In this document: positions 43,191 through 52,802 of the stretch, piece after piece
Position numbering within the stretch: the first letter of the stretch is position 1
Layout: every line of letters begins with the position of its first letter
Origin: Microbacterium sp. CGR2
GTDB lineage: Bacteria > Actinomycetota > Actinomycetes > Actinomycetales > Microbacteriaceae
Length of the DNA: 64,000 bases
Direction: 5' to 3'
NCBI RefSeq assembly: GCF_003626735.1
Contig: NZ_RBHX01000001.1
Coordinates: 1,488,001-1,552,000 of the forward strand
The notes under the pieces: generated by a model
What the model saw: only the letters and a program-made list of their open reading frames with translations
What the model was told of the DNA's origin: nothing
Database searches by the model: none
Translations under genes and position numbers: made by a program

Positions 43191-44523
43191 TCTTGGCTCT
43201 CGCGAACGGCGTCGGTCGCGCCGTCCAGTACGACGAGTTCCCCAGATACTTCTCCCGCAGCAGAACGGCGAGGGCGATGCCGACGAACACCAGCTGCCGG
43301 TCGAGTCCGTAGAAGATCGACAGGAAGACGGTCACGACCACGCTCGCGTGAATCCACACGGCCGACAGGTTGGGGGCGTCGAAGGTGCGTACCGCCCCGA
43401 GGACGATCATGCCGAGGAACAGGACCAGGCCCACCAGACCGAAGCAGAACATGGCGTTCCAGATCGCTCCCTGCGTTCCCACATAGATCTCACTCCACGT
43501 GCTGGGGCGCGGGGCACCGTAACCGATCACGGGGGATTGCAGAGTCCTCTCCCAGGTCTCCGCGTAGAGGTTGCCGCGGCCCTCGGTCGTGTCGACCGTC
43601 TCCTGACGCGCGGTGATGCCGTCGAGGAAGCCGGAGAGGAAGAGGATCACCGTGCCGGCGACCCCGAGCATCGTCACCCAGAAGAAGGCGAGCAGCCGGC
43701 CACGGATCAGGAGGCAGAAGAGCACGTACGCCACGGCACCGGCGATTCCGAGGAACAGTCCCCGATTGGTGGTGGCGATGGCCGGCGGGATCGCAGCGAC
43801 CAGGGCGATCACGAGCGCCCACATCGCGCGCGCCGTCCGGTGACCGATCGCGGTTCCGATGGCGATCGGTGTCAGCACCGCCATCGCGGCCCCCCAGCCG
43901 TTCGTGTAGGAGAACGGCGCCGACGGGCGCACGAAGGGTTCCTCGGCTCCCCAGGGTGTCTGAATCTCGGCCAGCGTCGGGAACACGAGCTCGGACACGT
44001 AGTCGTTGCTCGAGATCGCGTCGGGGAGGAGGCGGCCGATGGTCATCGTGAGCTGCGCCTCGGGAAAGAACATGCCCAGGTAGCCGCCGACGATGACGAA
44101 CACCCAGATGAAGGTGAGCCCGTTGAATACGCGCTTCGGTGAGAGCGAGGTGCGCGCGTTGACGATGTAGACCATGATGATCGCCAGCGCGAGGAACTGA
44201 CTGAAACGCACTCCCAGCCCGACCCCCCGTCCGAGCTCATCGATCATGAGCGCGGACGGGATCATCCATAGAACGAATCCGATCCAGGGAAGGATCCCGG
44301 GAACGATCAGAATCCGTCTCCGCATGATCAGAAGCGCGAGCATGGGGATCGCCATGATCACCGACGCGAAGGGGAGCATGCCGACCAGCCAGAACAGCGG
44401 GTAACCCCAGAGCACCGTGAGAACCGGCCAGGCAGGAAGGACACGTGTCTCCACCTCGAGGCTCGCGTCCTGGCCGGTCGCTGCGATGAGCGACCGACTC
44501 GGAGAGGCGATGAACGAAGCCAT
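43180..44523 (-). CDS. O-antigen ligase/polymerase-like membrane protein
   Basis: The start at 44523 (MASFIASPSRS) is preferred over a longer reading into the neighbouring gene. The 447-aa protein has about ten membrane segments and the large periplasmic-side loop with RPSAPFSYTNGWG and the conserved ETWERTLQSPVIGYG segment seen in WaaL/Wzy-type proteins. In a Gram-positive it most likely polymerises the repeat units (Wzy role) or attaches the polymer to an acceptor. Confidence 0.88.
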   Translation of the reverse strand: MASFIASPSRSLIAATGQDASLEVETRVLPAWPVLTVLWGYPLFWLVGMLPFASVIMAIPMLALLIMRRRILIVPGILPWIGFVLWMIPSALMIDELGRGVGLGVRFSQFLALAIIMVYIVNARTSLSPKRVFNGLTFIWVFVIVGGYLGMFFPEAQLTMTIGRLLPDAISSNDYVSELVFPTLAEIQTPWGAEEPFVRPSAPFSYTNGWGAAMAVLTPIAIGTAIGHRTARAMWALVIALVAAIPPAIATTNRGLFLGIAGAVAYVLFCLLIRGRLLAFFWVTMLGVAGTVILFLSGFLDGITARQETVDTTEGRGNLYAETWERTLQSPVIGYGAPRPSTWSEIYVGTQGAIWNAMFCFGLVGLVLFLGMIVLGAVRTFDAPNLSAVWIHASVVVTVFLSIFYGLDRQLVFVGIALAVLLREKYLGNSSYWTARPTPFARAKNEE

Positions 44524-44540
44524 ACGAGACGATTCCCGAT

Positions 44541-45245
44541 TCAGAGAGAGACGAGCTGAGCGTGCTTGCGGCGAAGCGAGACGGCGAAGATCGCGGTATG
44601 CCAGGCGAACAGCCCGGCGTACAGCACGGCGAAAACTACCGGCAGACCGATGAACGCCACGACCACGTAGGTCGTCGAGGGATCCTGAGGCTGCTTGACG
44701 AACGACTCCAGGATGCCACGACCGGAGTCGCGAGCAGGTCGATTCGGTTTGGGCAGCAGCTTCTCGGCGAGAAGCTGCGACAGGAACCATCCCGAGACCA
44801 GGACGGAGAACAACCCCGCGATGAGCACCAGCCACAGTGCGGCATCCGTGCGCAGGAGGTGCACCGCGACGGCGACATGCACCAGAGGGGCGCGCACACC
44901 GTCGACGACGTGGTCCAGCCACTCGCCCGCCGGTCCCCCGCGACCCTGGATGCGCGCGAGCTGACCGTCGGCAGAGTCGAGGAGGTACCCGATCAGCAAC
45001 AGAGCGGCGCCTACCGGTCCCGCCCACCATTCGGGGAAACCGGCGAGCACGCCGATACCGACGGCGCCGACGAGGGCGCTCACGGCGGTCACCCCGTTCG
45101 GGCTCGCGCCCCACGTTGCCGCGATGACCGCGGTTCTCCCGCCGAGCGGGCGATTCACCCAGCGCAGGTACGCCGGAACGCCCGCCCCCGCTTTCTGGGC
45201 GGAGGCGAGCGCCCGACGTGCCTCGGCGTAGGACAGCCTGCTCAT
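44541..45245 (-). CDS. CDP-alcohol phosphotransferase family membrane protein
   Basis: This 234-aa protein has about six hydrophobic segments. The diagnostic motif D-x2-D-G-x2-A-R-x8-G-x3-D-x3-D is intact (DSADGQLARIQG, then GEWLDHVVDG). Such enzymes move a phospho-alcohol from a CDP donor to a lipid or sugar acceptor. Located inside the glycan operon rather than with lipid genes, it may add a phospho-alcohol to the polymer, using a donor made by the TagD-like enzyme at 31462-31917. Overlaps the upstream gene by 4 bp. Confidence 0.92.
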   Translation of the reverse strand: MSRLSYAEARRALASAQKAGAGVPAYLRWVNRPLGGRTAVIAATWGASPNGVTAVSALVGAVGIGVLAGFPEWWAGPVGAALLLIGYLLDSADGQLARIQGRGGPAGEWLDHVVDGVRAPLVHVAVAVHLLRTDAALWLVLIAGLFSVLVSGWFLSQLLAEKLLPKPNRPARDSGRGILESFVKQPQDPSTTYVVVAFIGLPVVFAVLYAGLFAWHTAIFAVSLRRKHAQLVSL

Positions 45246-48200
45246 CCGCGAAGCATACTCAACGCGAGATCGAAGCTCAGGTCGGGCGTCGTGCGATAGT
45301 TCGCGTGGACCGACGCGGAGATGACGTTGTCGCCTTCGACCAACAGGTTCGCCGGAACGGTGAAGGTCACGCGGTTCGCTCCCGCGGTGGTGGCCCGCGG
45401 GGCCGCAGTGGCGTAGGAGTTCTGGGTGAGCGCTCCGGTTCCGAGGTTCGCCCGGCCCAGCTCGACGCCGTTGAGGTACACGACCACACCGTCATCAGCG
45501 ATGAGGGTGACCGTGCCGTCCTCGACATCAGCCGCGTCTACGACGGTGAAGGTGTGGCGGAATTGCGCGCTGAGCGGCTTCGGCGAGAGGTTGGCCGGAT
45601 CGACGTTCGTCGCGGCAGCAGCGACGCCCCGAGCGAGCAGACCCTGGCCGGTGCTCCATGCGGAGGCGTCGAACGTCACGGCGTTCCAGTTCACGGGCAG
45701 CGCGTCGGCCGAGTAGCGCCACGACCAGGTCGAGCCGTTCTCGATCGTCACGGGTACCTCGTTCTCCGCGGGCGGAGTCGTCGTGCTCACCTGCGCCGTG
45801 GCCGGAGCGGACGTGAGGCCGCCGATGCCGACGGCGACCACACTGTAGTCGTATGCCGTCGATGCGGTGAGCCCTGTCTCGGTGAACGCCGTCGTGGCGG
45901 CATCCGTCGTGCCGACCTGCTGGCCGCCGCGGCGGATGACGTACGACTGCGGGGCGGTGCCGCCGGTCGGCGCCGTCCAGTTGAGCGTGACCGAATCGAT
46001 CGTGCTCGTGCCGGTCAGATCCGTCACCGCGTTCGGTGCAGCCGGGGCCTGGCCGCGCTCTGCCGTGAAGGCGAGATCGAAGCTCAGGTCCGGGGTCGAA
46101 CGGTAGTTGGCGTGCACCGAAGCCGCGAGCACGTTCGTGCCGTCGACGAGGACGCCCTGCGGGACGTCGAACGTCACCCGGTTCGCCGCGGCCGAGGTGT
46201 GGGACACGACGCCGTTCGCGTAGGTGCTCAGCCCGACGGTTCCCGCCGGCATCCGCACTCGTCCGAGCTCGACGCCGTTGAGGTAGAGAGCCACGCCGTC
46301 GTTCGCGATGACGGAGACCTTGCCGTTCACCACCGTGAGCGCGTTCTGCACCTGGAACTCATTGCGGAACTGCGCACTGATCGGCTTCGTCGTCAGGTTG
46401 TTCGGATCGATGTTCGTCGTGGCAGAAGCCACGCCGCGGCCGAACAGGCCCTTTCCGACGCTCCATGCGGAATCGTCGAACGCCGTGCTGCTCCACGCAG
46501 CAGGAAGAGCGTCGGAAGAGTAACGCCACGACCATGACGCGCCGTTCTCGATGAACGTGAGCGCGGATTCCGGTGCGGGCTCGGCGATGAAAGCCGCCGT
46601 GCTCGCCGAGCGGTTCCCTGCTGCGTCTCGTGCGCGGACGAAGTAGCTCGTCGGATCTTCGGTGATCGGGACCGTGTAGGTCGCGGACGTGGTGGATGCG
46701 ATCACGCGGTTTCCTCGGATGACCTCGTAGGTCACCCCACCGGCGTCGGTGGACGCACCCCAGGTCAGTGACGCCTCGGTGCCGCCATTGCCCGGCGTCG
46801 CGGTGATCGCACCGGGTGTGGTCGGCGCGATCGCGTCACGCGGAGCGAAGCGGATGAACCCGCCTGACCACTGGGGGACTTCGCCTGAACGAACGGAGCG
46901 ACTGAAGTCGCCGCCCGTCCAGAGCACACCCGTGCTGTCGAAGAAAGTACCCCACGCGCCGTAACCGGCACGCGCCTGCACGACCGGAGACCACTCGGCG
47001 ACGTACTTGCCGGTCTGCGCGTTCCACGCACCCATGAGGTTGATCTTGTCGGCCTGGGTCCAGCCCGTCCCGACGTTGTCCCAGGTGTACGCGTCCTGAT
47101 AGACCCAGTGGCCGCAGTGGCATCCGCCGACGACGAGCGAAGCGTTGTGTTCGACGGTCTGGAAGTCGCCGCCGGCCTTGGTGATCGAGCCGCCGACACG
47201 TTCGAACGTGTTGCGGTCGTACGCGATGAGGGAGTGTTCCGATCCGCCGAGCCACACCTTGCCGCCGGCCTCGGTGACGCCGAGCTGCCAGATGTTGCCC
47301 GAGTAGTTGCCGGAGGCGTCGATCGACGCCTTGCTGAACTTCGGCACCCACAGCGGGTCGACCAGCGGTGCGCCGGTGGCGGTCTGGATCGCTGCCGCGC
47401 TGGGAGTGGAGGTGGTCTGCTTCATCTTGAAGTAGCCCGAGAAGTAGGCGCGGTCGCCGGCGTCGGAGGCGTCGACTGCAACCGACGTCCCGTTGAGGAA
47501 GGCGTTCCAACCGGTGTCGGGGCGTCCCGTCGTGAGGTTGATGCGACCGCCGTTCCACGAGCTGGCGCTTGTGGTCGAGCCCACTGCCGTGAGGTGTGTG
47601 AACGCACCGGCGACATAGAGGAAGTTGCCCTGGACGTCGAGGTCGCGGACGTAGGGGACACTGCCCGTGGCCCGGTGCTCTGCGGTGACCTGCCAGCCCG
47701 AGAGCTGACCGGTCGTCGCGTCCAGGAACGCGATGCCGGCCTGCGGAGTGCCGTTGACGGTGGAGAACTGGCCGCCGATCGCGACGCGTCCGTCGGCCAG
47801 GCCGACAATGGCTTTGACCTGGCCGTTGAGCTGCGGACGGAACGTCGATGCCCATTCGCCCGTGTTGACGTCGAAGGCTGCGAGGTAGGGCTGCCCGACC
47901 TGGTCGGCACCGGCCTCGGTCCGCTGAACATAGCGGAAGTTGCCGCCGACGAACACCTTCCCGCCGACCTCGCCGAACTCGGCGACCTCGGTGTTGAGTT
48001 CGCCGCTGCTGCCGTTGGCGAAGCCGGAGACGCCCCAGACCGTGTTCATGGCGTTGCTCTCGGGAATCGCGGCGAGCGTCGACGCGGCAGTTCCGGATGC
48101 GGGAATCGTGCCGAAGTCGAGGTCGGCCACCTTGAGCTGCGGCCGAAGGAAGACCTGCGTGAACGGTCGAGCATAGCCCTGCCCGGAAGGGCTCCACAGA

Positions 48201-48937
48201 TACGACGTCGTCGCCGTGCTCCCTGGGGTGCTCGCACCGTACGCCCAGCCGTTGATGTAGTTGTGTGAAGCCTGCTCGCTGAACACGACGCGCCGCTGCA
48301 GATTGTTGCTGCCGAAGTTGTTCGTATTGCCGCCGCTGCCCGCAGCACCGTCGAACGAGTAGTTCTTGACGCGGTGTTCGGCGCCGAAAGTCCATGCCCA
48401 GCGGTCACGCTGGGTGAGAGTGAAGCGCGCTTCCTGCCAGGCGGTGCCTGCGGTGTCGGTGGCGCGGCGGAGCCGGATGCCGTCGGTGAGCGCGTCGACC
48501 CGCCCGCCGTTGAGAAGAGCGTCCACGGTCTTCGCGGGAAGCTGCGCGGGTTGGAACGCGTCGGTCCCCGACGGGGTGTTGCGGACCTGCGCGGGGGTGC
48601 GGAGGCCGTTGTACCCTTCCTTCCACCCCTCACGGCCGCGGCCGATCAGGACCCAGCCGCCACCGGCGGTGGTCTGGTCGCAGTAGAACTGTTCCGGCGC
48701 GACGAGGGAGGGTGTGACGAGCCAGTAGATGCCATCCGCGGACTGAGGGTGGTTCTGCTTGACCTCCCAGCACGATGCGGCCGCCGTCTCCTGCGTGAGG
48801 CCGTCGGGAAGCGGGGTGACCGCGGAGGTCGCTGCGATCGGCATGAGCAGGGAGCCCACCAGTGCGGCAGCGGCCACGATCGCACCCGCTGTCATGCGAG
48901 CGAGTTTCGTGCCACGCGGTGTGGTCGTGCTGTTCAT
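45242..48937 (-). CDS. Giant secreted protein: fibrinogen-like, propeller-like, FN3 and beta-sandwich domains
   Basis: This 1231-aa protein has a signal peptide (about 1-40). Then: a fibrinogen-related segment (about 50-270; SCWEVKQNHPQSADGIYWL, YCDQTTAGGGWVLIGRG); a propeller-like repeat region (about 300-700; VFVGGNFRYV, VAIGGQFSTVNG, LYVAGAFTHL); an FN3-like domain; a beta-sandwich (about 800-970; WSWRYSSDALP, FGRGVASATTN, LYLNGVELGR); a second FN3; and a near repeat of the sandwich. No LPxTG or membrane anchor is seen. It may bind or organise the exopolysaccharide at the surface. Confidence 0.85.
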   Translation of the reverse strand: MNSTTTPRGTKLARMTAGAIVAAAALVGSLLMPIAATSAVTPLPDGLTQETAAASCWEVKQNHPQSADGIYWLVTPSLVAPEQFYCDQTTAGGGWVLIGRGREGWKEGYNGLRTPAQVRNTPSGTDAFQPAQLPAKTVDALLNGGRVDALTDGIRLRRATDTAGTAWQEARFTLTQRDRWAWTFGAEHRVKNYSFDGAAGSGGNTNNFGSNNLQRRVVFSEQASHNYINGWAYGASTPGSTATTSYLWSPSGQGYARPFTQVFLRPQLKVADLDFGTIPASGTAASTLAAIPESNAMNTVWGVSGFANGSSGELNTEVAEFGEVGGKVFVGGNFRYVQRTEAGADQVGQPYLAAFDVNTGEWASTFRPQLNGQVKAIVGLADGRVAIGGQFSTVNGTPQAGIAFLDATTGQLSGWQVTAEHRATGSVPYVRDLDVQGNFLYVAGAFTHLTAVGSTTSASSWNGGRINLTTGRPDTGWNAFLNGTSVAVDASDAGDRAYFSGYFKMKQTTSTPSAAAIQTATGAPLVDPLWVPKFSKASIDASGNYSGNIWQLGVTEAGGKVWLGGSEHSLIAYDRNTFERVGGSITKAGGDFQTVEHNASLVVGGCHCGHWVYQDAYTWDNVGTGWTQADKINLMGAWNAQTGKYVAEWSPVVQARAGYGAWGTFFDSTGVLWTGGDFSRSVRSGEVPQWSGGFIRFAPRDAIAPTTPGAITATPGNGGTEASLTWGASTDAGGVTYEVIRGNRVIASTTSATYTVPITEDPTSYFVRARDAAGNRSASTAAFIAEPAPESALTFIENGASWSWRYSSDALPAAWSSTAFDDSAWSVGKGLFGRGVASATTNIDPNNLTTKPISAQFRNEFQVQNALTVVNGKVSVIANDGVALYLNGVELGRVRMPAGTVGLSTYANGVVSHTSAAANRVTFDVPQGVLVDGTNVLAASVHANYRSTPDLSFDLAFTAERGQAPAAPNAVTDLTGTSTIDSVTLNWTAPTGGTAPQSYVIRRGGQQVGTTDAATTAFTETGLTASTAYDYSVVAVGIGGLTSAPATAQVSTTTPPAENEVPVTIENGSTWSWRYSADALPVNWNAVTFDASAWSTGQGLLARGVAAAATNVDPANLSPKPLSAQFRHTFTVVDAADVEDGTVTLIADDGVVVYLNGVELGRANLGTGALTQNSYATAAPRATTAGANRVTFTVPANLLVEGDNVISASVHANYRTTPDLSFDLALSMLRG

Positions 48938-48969
48938 CAGATTCCTTTTTCGGGTTCAGATCCGACGGG

Positions 48970-49641
48970 TCAGGCTGCAGCGCAGTCCTGGGCGTCCGGG
49001 ATGTCGTGAGACGAGATCTTCCAGGCATCGTCTTCGAAGACAGCACCGTAGACGTGGGCGACGGGTCGGCCCGGGTTGTAGAGCGAGTCCTTGAGCGAGT
49101 TGCCCGCGGCATCGATGATGTCGATTCCTGACACGTCGACGCAGACTTTCAGCGTGATGGTGGCCGGCTCCGTCGCGAGATGGACGGCCGTCGGGGTCAC
49201 GCTCGTCACGACGGCGTCCCCGGTCTGCGTGTAGCCGAGGTCGAACTGTTCGCGGGCATGAGACTGGACTTCGCCGAGAACCCAGCCTGTCGCGACCGCC
49301 TCCACGCCGACGGCAGAGCCGTCGCCGCGCTTGCCGACCTCGTCCAGTGCGGCGACCACGGCTTCCACCGCAGACGCGGCGCGTTCGACTTCGGCCTCTT
49401 CGTCATCGCTCAGCGGCGCCTCGACGACTGTGGAGACGGTGGACAGCGGGTCCTCCGAGGCGTTCTTGTCGGCGTCGCCGTCGTCAACCGGCTTCTCCGT
49501 CGGCGCCGCGACGGGGGCGGGAGCGTTCGATGCGACCAGGGCGATGCCGATGCCGACACCCCCGAGCGCGATCGCCGATGCCGCGATGATCGCGATCCAA
49601 CGCCGACGCGATCGGGTCTGAGTCTGTTCGTTCGTGTCCAT
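48970..49641 (-). CDS. Membrane-anchored extracytoplasmic hypothetical protein
   Basis: The start at 49641 ([15 protein letters not shown]) shares one base with the sugar transferase stop. The 223-aa protein has a basic cytoplasmic start, one membrane helix (about 15-37), a Pro/acidic spacer and an outer domain with SVTPTAVHLATEPATI and two cysteines near the ends (LKVCVDVSG, QDCAAA). It resembles no family I can name. Being second in the operon, between the initiating transferase and the giant secreted protein, suggests an accessory role in export or anchoring. Confidence 0.72.
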   Translation of the reverse strand: MDTNEQTQTRSRRRWIAIIAASAIALGGVGIGIALVASNAPAPVAAPTEKPVDDGDADKNASEDPLSTVSTVVEAPLSDDEEAEVERAASAVEAVVAALDEVGKRGDGSAVGVEAVATGWVLGEVQSHAREQFDLGYTQTGDAVVTSVTPTAVHLATEPATITLKVCVDVSGIDIIDAAGNSLKDSLYNPGRPVAHVYGAVFEDDAWKISSHDIPDAQDCAAA

Positions 49642-51173
49642 CAGTAGGCTCCGCTCGGCTGGACCATGGCCTTGGCAGTACGCCACATGATCTGAAGGTC
49701 GTTCATGACGGACCAGTTCTCGACGTAACGCAGGTCGAGGCGCACGCTCTCGTCCCACGAGAGGTCGCTGCGACCGGAGACCTGCCACAGGCCGGTGATG
49801 CCGGGCTTGATGTAGAGGCGCCGGAACACGGTGCCGTCGTAGGCGGTGACTTCGCTGGGGAGCGGCGGACGCGGCCCGACCACGCTCATGTCCCCGACGA
49901 GGACGTTCCAGAACTGCGGCAACTCGTCGAGGGACAGTTTGCGGAGGATCCTGCCGACTCGGGTCACCCGCGGGTCGTCCTTCATCTTGAACAGGAGTCC
50001 GGCGCCTTGATTCTGCTCCTTGAGCGCCGCGAGCTGCTGCTCGGCATCCGTTTTCATCGAACGGAACTTGACCATCTTGAAACGGCGGCCATCGCGGCCG
50101 ACGCGCTCCTGGAAGAAGAAGACCGGACCAGGGGAGTCGAGCTTGACGAGGACTGCGAGCACAGGAGCCAGCAGAGCGATCGGAATCAACGCGATCGCTG
50201 CGACGGCGATGTCGAGCGCGCGCTTGAGCACATGTTGGCCTCCCTCATAGCGGGGGATCTGCACCTGGATGAGGGGCAGCCCCTCCACGGGGGCGAAGGA
50301 GATCCGTGGGCCGGCGACGTCGGTGAGACGGCTCGAGAGCACGAGCTCGGCAGCGGTACCTTCGAGCTGCCAGCTGAGCTTCTTGACGAACTCCGGCTCG
50401 CCCTCGGGGCGGCTTGCCACGATGATCGTGTCGGCGCCGAGCTGCGCGGCGACGGTGGCGACGGTGTTCACGTTGCCCAGCACCGGGAACTGCGCGTTCT
50501 GGATGTCGATCTCCCGCGCGTTGCCGTCGAGGAGGGTCGCACCGACGACCTGGTAGCCGGATGCGCCGATCGGGTGGAGTGTGCGAACGACGTACTCGAC
50601 GTCGTCGCGATTCCCGACGACGAGCGTACGGGAGGCGAACCTCCCGTACGCTCGCTGCGCCTGGAGCCAGCGGCGCCACAGCCACCGGGTCACCAGAAGA
50701 GTCAACACACCGACCGGCAGCCCCAGCAGCAGGGTCAGTTGCATCGACTTCCACGCGAGCAGCACCGCCACGATGGCGATGATCCCGAAGGCGAGCCCGC
50801 TGGCGTGAACCACGCCGCGGTACTCGGTGGCGCTCGCGCGGAACAACGCGGCGTCCCGCGTGTGCAGTGCGCTGAGCATGAGATACCACAGCGCGACGAG
50901 GGGGACGCCGCCGCGGAGGATCTCAGACCCAGCGACGCCGACGACCAGTTGGAACGTCGCTGTCAGACCGACCGCGAACAGGATGACGGCCGCATCCGTG
51001 ATCCGCAGTCGCATCCGATAGCGACGCTCCCACTGACGGCGTCTTTCCAGCGTTGCGGAAGCGCGCGGTGTGACCACCGTGTGCGCTGCCGGCTTGGCGG
51101 CTCGTGGAGCAGCGATCGGCATGAAGACCGACCCCGGACGAGCGATGCTCAGAGCATCCTCGACGGAAGTCAT
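49641..51173 (-). CDS. Polyprenyl glycosylphosphotransferase (initiating sugar transferase)
   Basis: This 510-aa protein has four or five N-terminal membrane segments, a Rossmann-like CoA-binding region (about 175-300) and the bacterial sugar transferase domain from [16 protein letters not shown] through [16 protein letters not shown] and VKFRSM to [13 protein letters not shown] and [20 protein letters not shown]. It loads the first sugar phosphate onto undecaprenyl phosphate. It heads the long minus-strand operon and its promoter holds three TGGGG blocks. Confidence 0.95.
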   Translation of the reverse strand: MTSVEDALSIARPGSVFMPIAAPRAAKPAAHTVVTPRASATLERRRQWERRYRMRLRITDAAVILFAVGLTATFQLVVGVAGSEILRGGVPLVALWYLMLSALHTRDAALFRASATEYRGVVHASGLAFGIIAIVAVLLAWKSMQLTLLLGLPVGVLTLLVTRWLWRRWLQAQRAYGRFASRTLVVGNRDDVEYVVRTLHPIGASGYQVVGATLLDGNAREIDIQNAQFPVLGNVNTVATVAAQLGADTIIVASRPEGEPEFVKKLSWQLEGTAAELVLSSRLTDVAGPRISFAPVEGLPLIQVQIPRYEGGQHVLKRALDIAVAAIALIPIALLAPVLAVLVKLDSPGPVFFFQERVGRDGRRFKMVKFRSMKTDAEQQLAALKEQNQGAGLLFKMKDDPRVTRVGRILRKLSLDELPQFWNVLVGDMSVVGPRPPLPSEVTAYDGTVFRRLYIKPGITGLWQVSGRSDLSWDESVRLDLRYVENWSVMNDLQIMWRTAKAMVQPSGAY

Positions 51174-51478
51174 GCCGAGGCCCCTTGAGCCATGAATGTA
51201 CGCAAAATACCCCAGTGCGACATTTGTTTCCCCAGATTCCCCAAACCATGAACCCCACGTTCACGGCGTTTGTCTGCGTCCCGACCCCTCGGGTCCTGCT
51301 GGGTTGCTCAGTGATTCCCACATCACGGAGTGCGTTTCGCCGTCCCACACGGCGTAGCTGGCAGCAGGCGCAGCAGACTTTGTCACTGTAGCGGATGGCG
51401 CTCGTCAAAGGAAGGTTTTTCGGACGAATGGATGAATAGGGCCAAGATCCTCGTTCCCGCGGCCGCTATCCTGACGCG
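51174..51478. promoter_or_regulatory. Divergent intergenic region with three TGGGG blocks
   Basis: About 305 bp without a gene. On the minus strand, toward the sugar transferase, ACTGGGGT (51209-51216), TCTGGGGAA (51229-51236) and TTTGGGGAA (51237-51245) cluster about 35-72 nt before the start. On the plus strand, TATCCT (51467-51472) lies about 6 nt before the LtrA GTG, so that transcript looks leaderless. The middle of the region shows nothing else clear. Confidence 0.5.
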
Positions 51479-52648
51479 GTGACCGCGAACTCCGCCGCCC
51501 CACGCTTCCGACTGCATCGGATGCTGCCGCGCGACCCAGAACAGCCGCACCGCTCGGCGAGCATGCTCGAGCTCTTCTTCGACCTCGTGTTCGTGGTCGC
51601 CGTGAGCATCGCCTCCGCGCAGCTTCATCACGCGCTCAGCCACGGCGACTTGGTGCACGGGATCTCCTCCTTCGCGATGGTGTTCTTCGCGATCTGGTGG
51701 GCGTGGATGAACTTCACCTGGTTCGCGACATCGTTCGACACCGACGACTGGCTGTACCGTGTCACGACATTCGTGCAGATGGCTGGGGTGCTGGTCCTCG
51801 CCGCCGGTATCCCGAAGGCTTTCGAGGAGGGCGACTTCACCCTGCCCGTCGTCGGCTACGTGGTCATGCGCGTCGCGATGGTGGCGCAATGGTTGCGGGC
51901 TTCACGCACCGCCGGACCGCTTCGCGGCGCGACCCGGCGGTACGCGATCGGGATCGCCGCTGTGCAAGTGCTGTGGATCCTGTTCCTTCTCATCCCCTCC
52001 GGGCCGCTGCAGCCGATCGCCTTCGTCGCCTTCGCACTGATCGAGATCGGTGTCCCCGTCTTCGCGGAGTACCGCCGGCAGACGCCGTGGCATCCGCATC
52101 ATGTGACCGAGCGCTACGGTCTCTTCACTCTCATCGTCCTCGGGGAGAGCCTGCTCGCCTCCGCGAATGCGATCGTGGACGCTCTCGAGGAGGTGGAGTC
52201 GCTCGGGCCGCTGATCGCGATCTCGGTACTCACCCTGGTCATCACCGCGTCGCTTTGGTGGATCTACTTCTGGCCGCCCCATCACCGGGCCATCACCACG
52301 TTCCGTCGTTCGCTGCGCTACGGGTACGCCCACTACTTCGTCTTCGCTGCGGCTGCGGCCTTCTCCGCCGGCATCGAGGTGCAGCTCGACCTGCTCACCG
52401 GAGAGAGCCACCTGCCGGAGCCGGCTGCGTCGTTCACGGTCGCGATCCCGATCGCCGTCTTCCTCGTCGGCGTCTGGTGGATCGCGATCCGCGACAGTGC
52501 AGACCGCGTCGTGAACACGGCCATCCCCATCGGCGTCCTTCTCCTCCTCCTCGTCGCGGTGCTGCCGATCCCCGTGGCATTGGCCGCCCTCATCCTGGTG
52601 GCGATCGTGGTGATCCTGGTGCTCCGCCCACCCGTGCCATCGCGGTGA
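51479..52648 (+). CDS. ltrA: Low temperature requirement protein A (LtrA) family membrane protein
   Basis: This 389-aa protein starts at GTG with no Shine-Dalgarno and an adjacent -10. The family hallmark ASMLELFFDLVFVVAVS opens the membrane region, followed by about eleven hydrophobic segments and the conserved HHVTERYGLFTLIVLGESLL motif. LtrA proteins are linked to growth at low temperature in Listeria; the biochemical role is unknown. Confidence 0.93.
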   Translation: MTANSAAPRFRLHRMLPRDPEQPHRSASMLELFFDLVFVVAVSIASAQLHHALSHGDLVHGISSFAMVFFAIWWAWMNFTWFATSFDTDDWLYRVTTFVQMAGVLVLAAGIPKAFEEGDFTLPVVGYVVMRVAMVAQWLRASRTAGPLRGATRRYAIGIAAVQVLWILFLLIPSGPLQPIAFVAFALIEIGVPVFAEYRRQTPWHPHHVTERYGLFTLIVLGESLLASANAIVDALEEVESLGPLIAISVLTLVITASLWWIYFWPPHHRAITTFRRSLRYGYAHYFVFAAAAAFSAGIEVQLDLLTGESHLPEPAASFTVAIPIAVFLVGVWWIAIRDSADRVVNTAIPIGVLLLLLVAVLPIPVALAALILVAIVVILVLRPPVPSR

Positions 52649-52653
52649 CCTGC

Positions 52654-52802
52654 TATCCTGGTGAAGCAGCGTGTGTCCAGTGCCCCTCTCGGCCGCCACG
52701 TCGCCACTGATCAGGGCCATTCCGGACCACGCACATCGATGCGCGTGGGCTCCCCCTGATCTCACATCTTGCGGGGCGCCGACGCGTGCCCGCCACACAG
52801 CA
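52654..52802 (+). promoter_or_regulatory. Promoter and structured 5' leader of the 98-aa gene
   Basis: TATCCT (52654-52659) just past the LtrA stop implies a leader near 135-140 nt. Four helices can form: CAGTG/CACTG (52678-52682 with 52705-52709); GATCAGGG/CCCTGATC, a perfect 8-bp helix (52709-52716 with 52754-52761) enclosing CCACGC/GCGTGG (52727-52732 with 52743-52748); and GCGGG/CCCGC (52771-52775 with 52789-52793), which ends 9 nt before the ATG. No Shine-Dalgarno is visible. It is a candidate cis-regulatory RNA. Confidence 0.5.
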
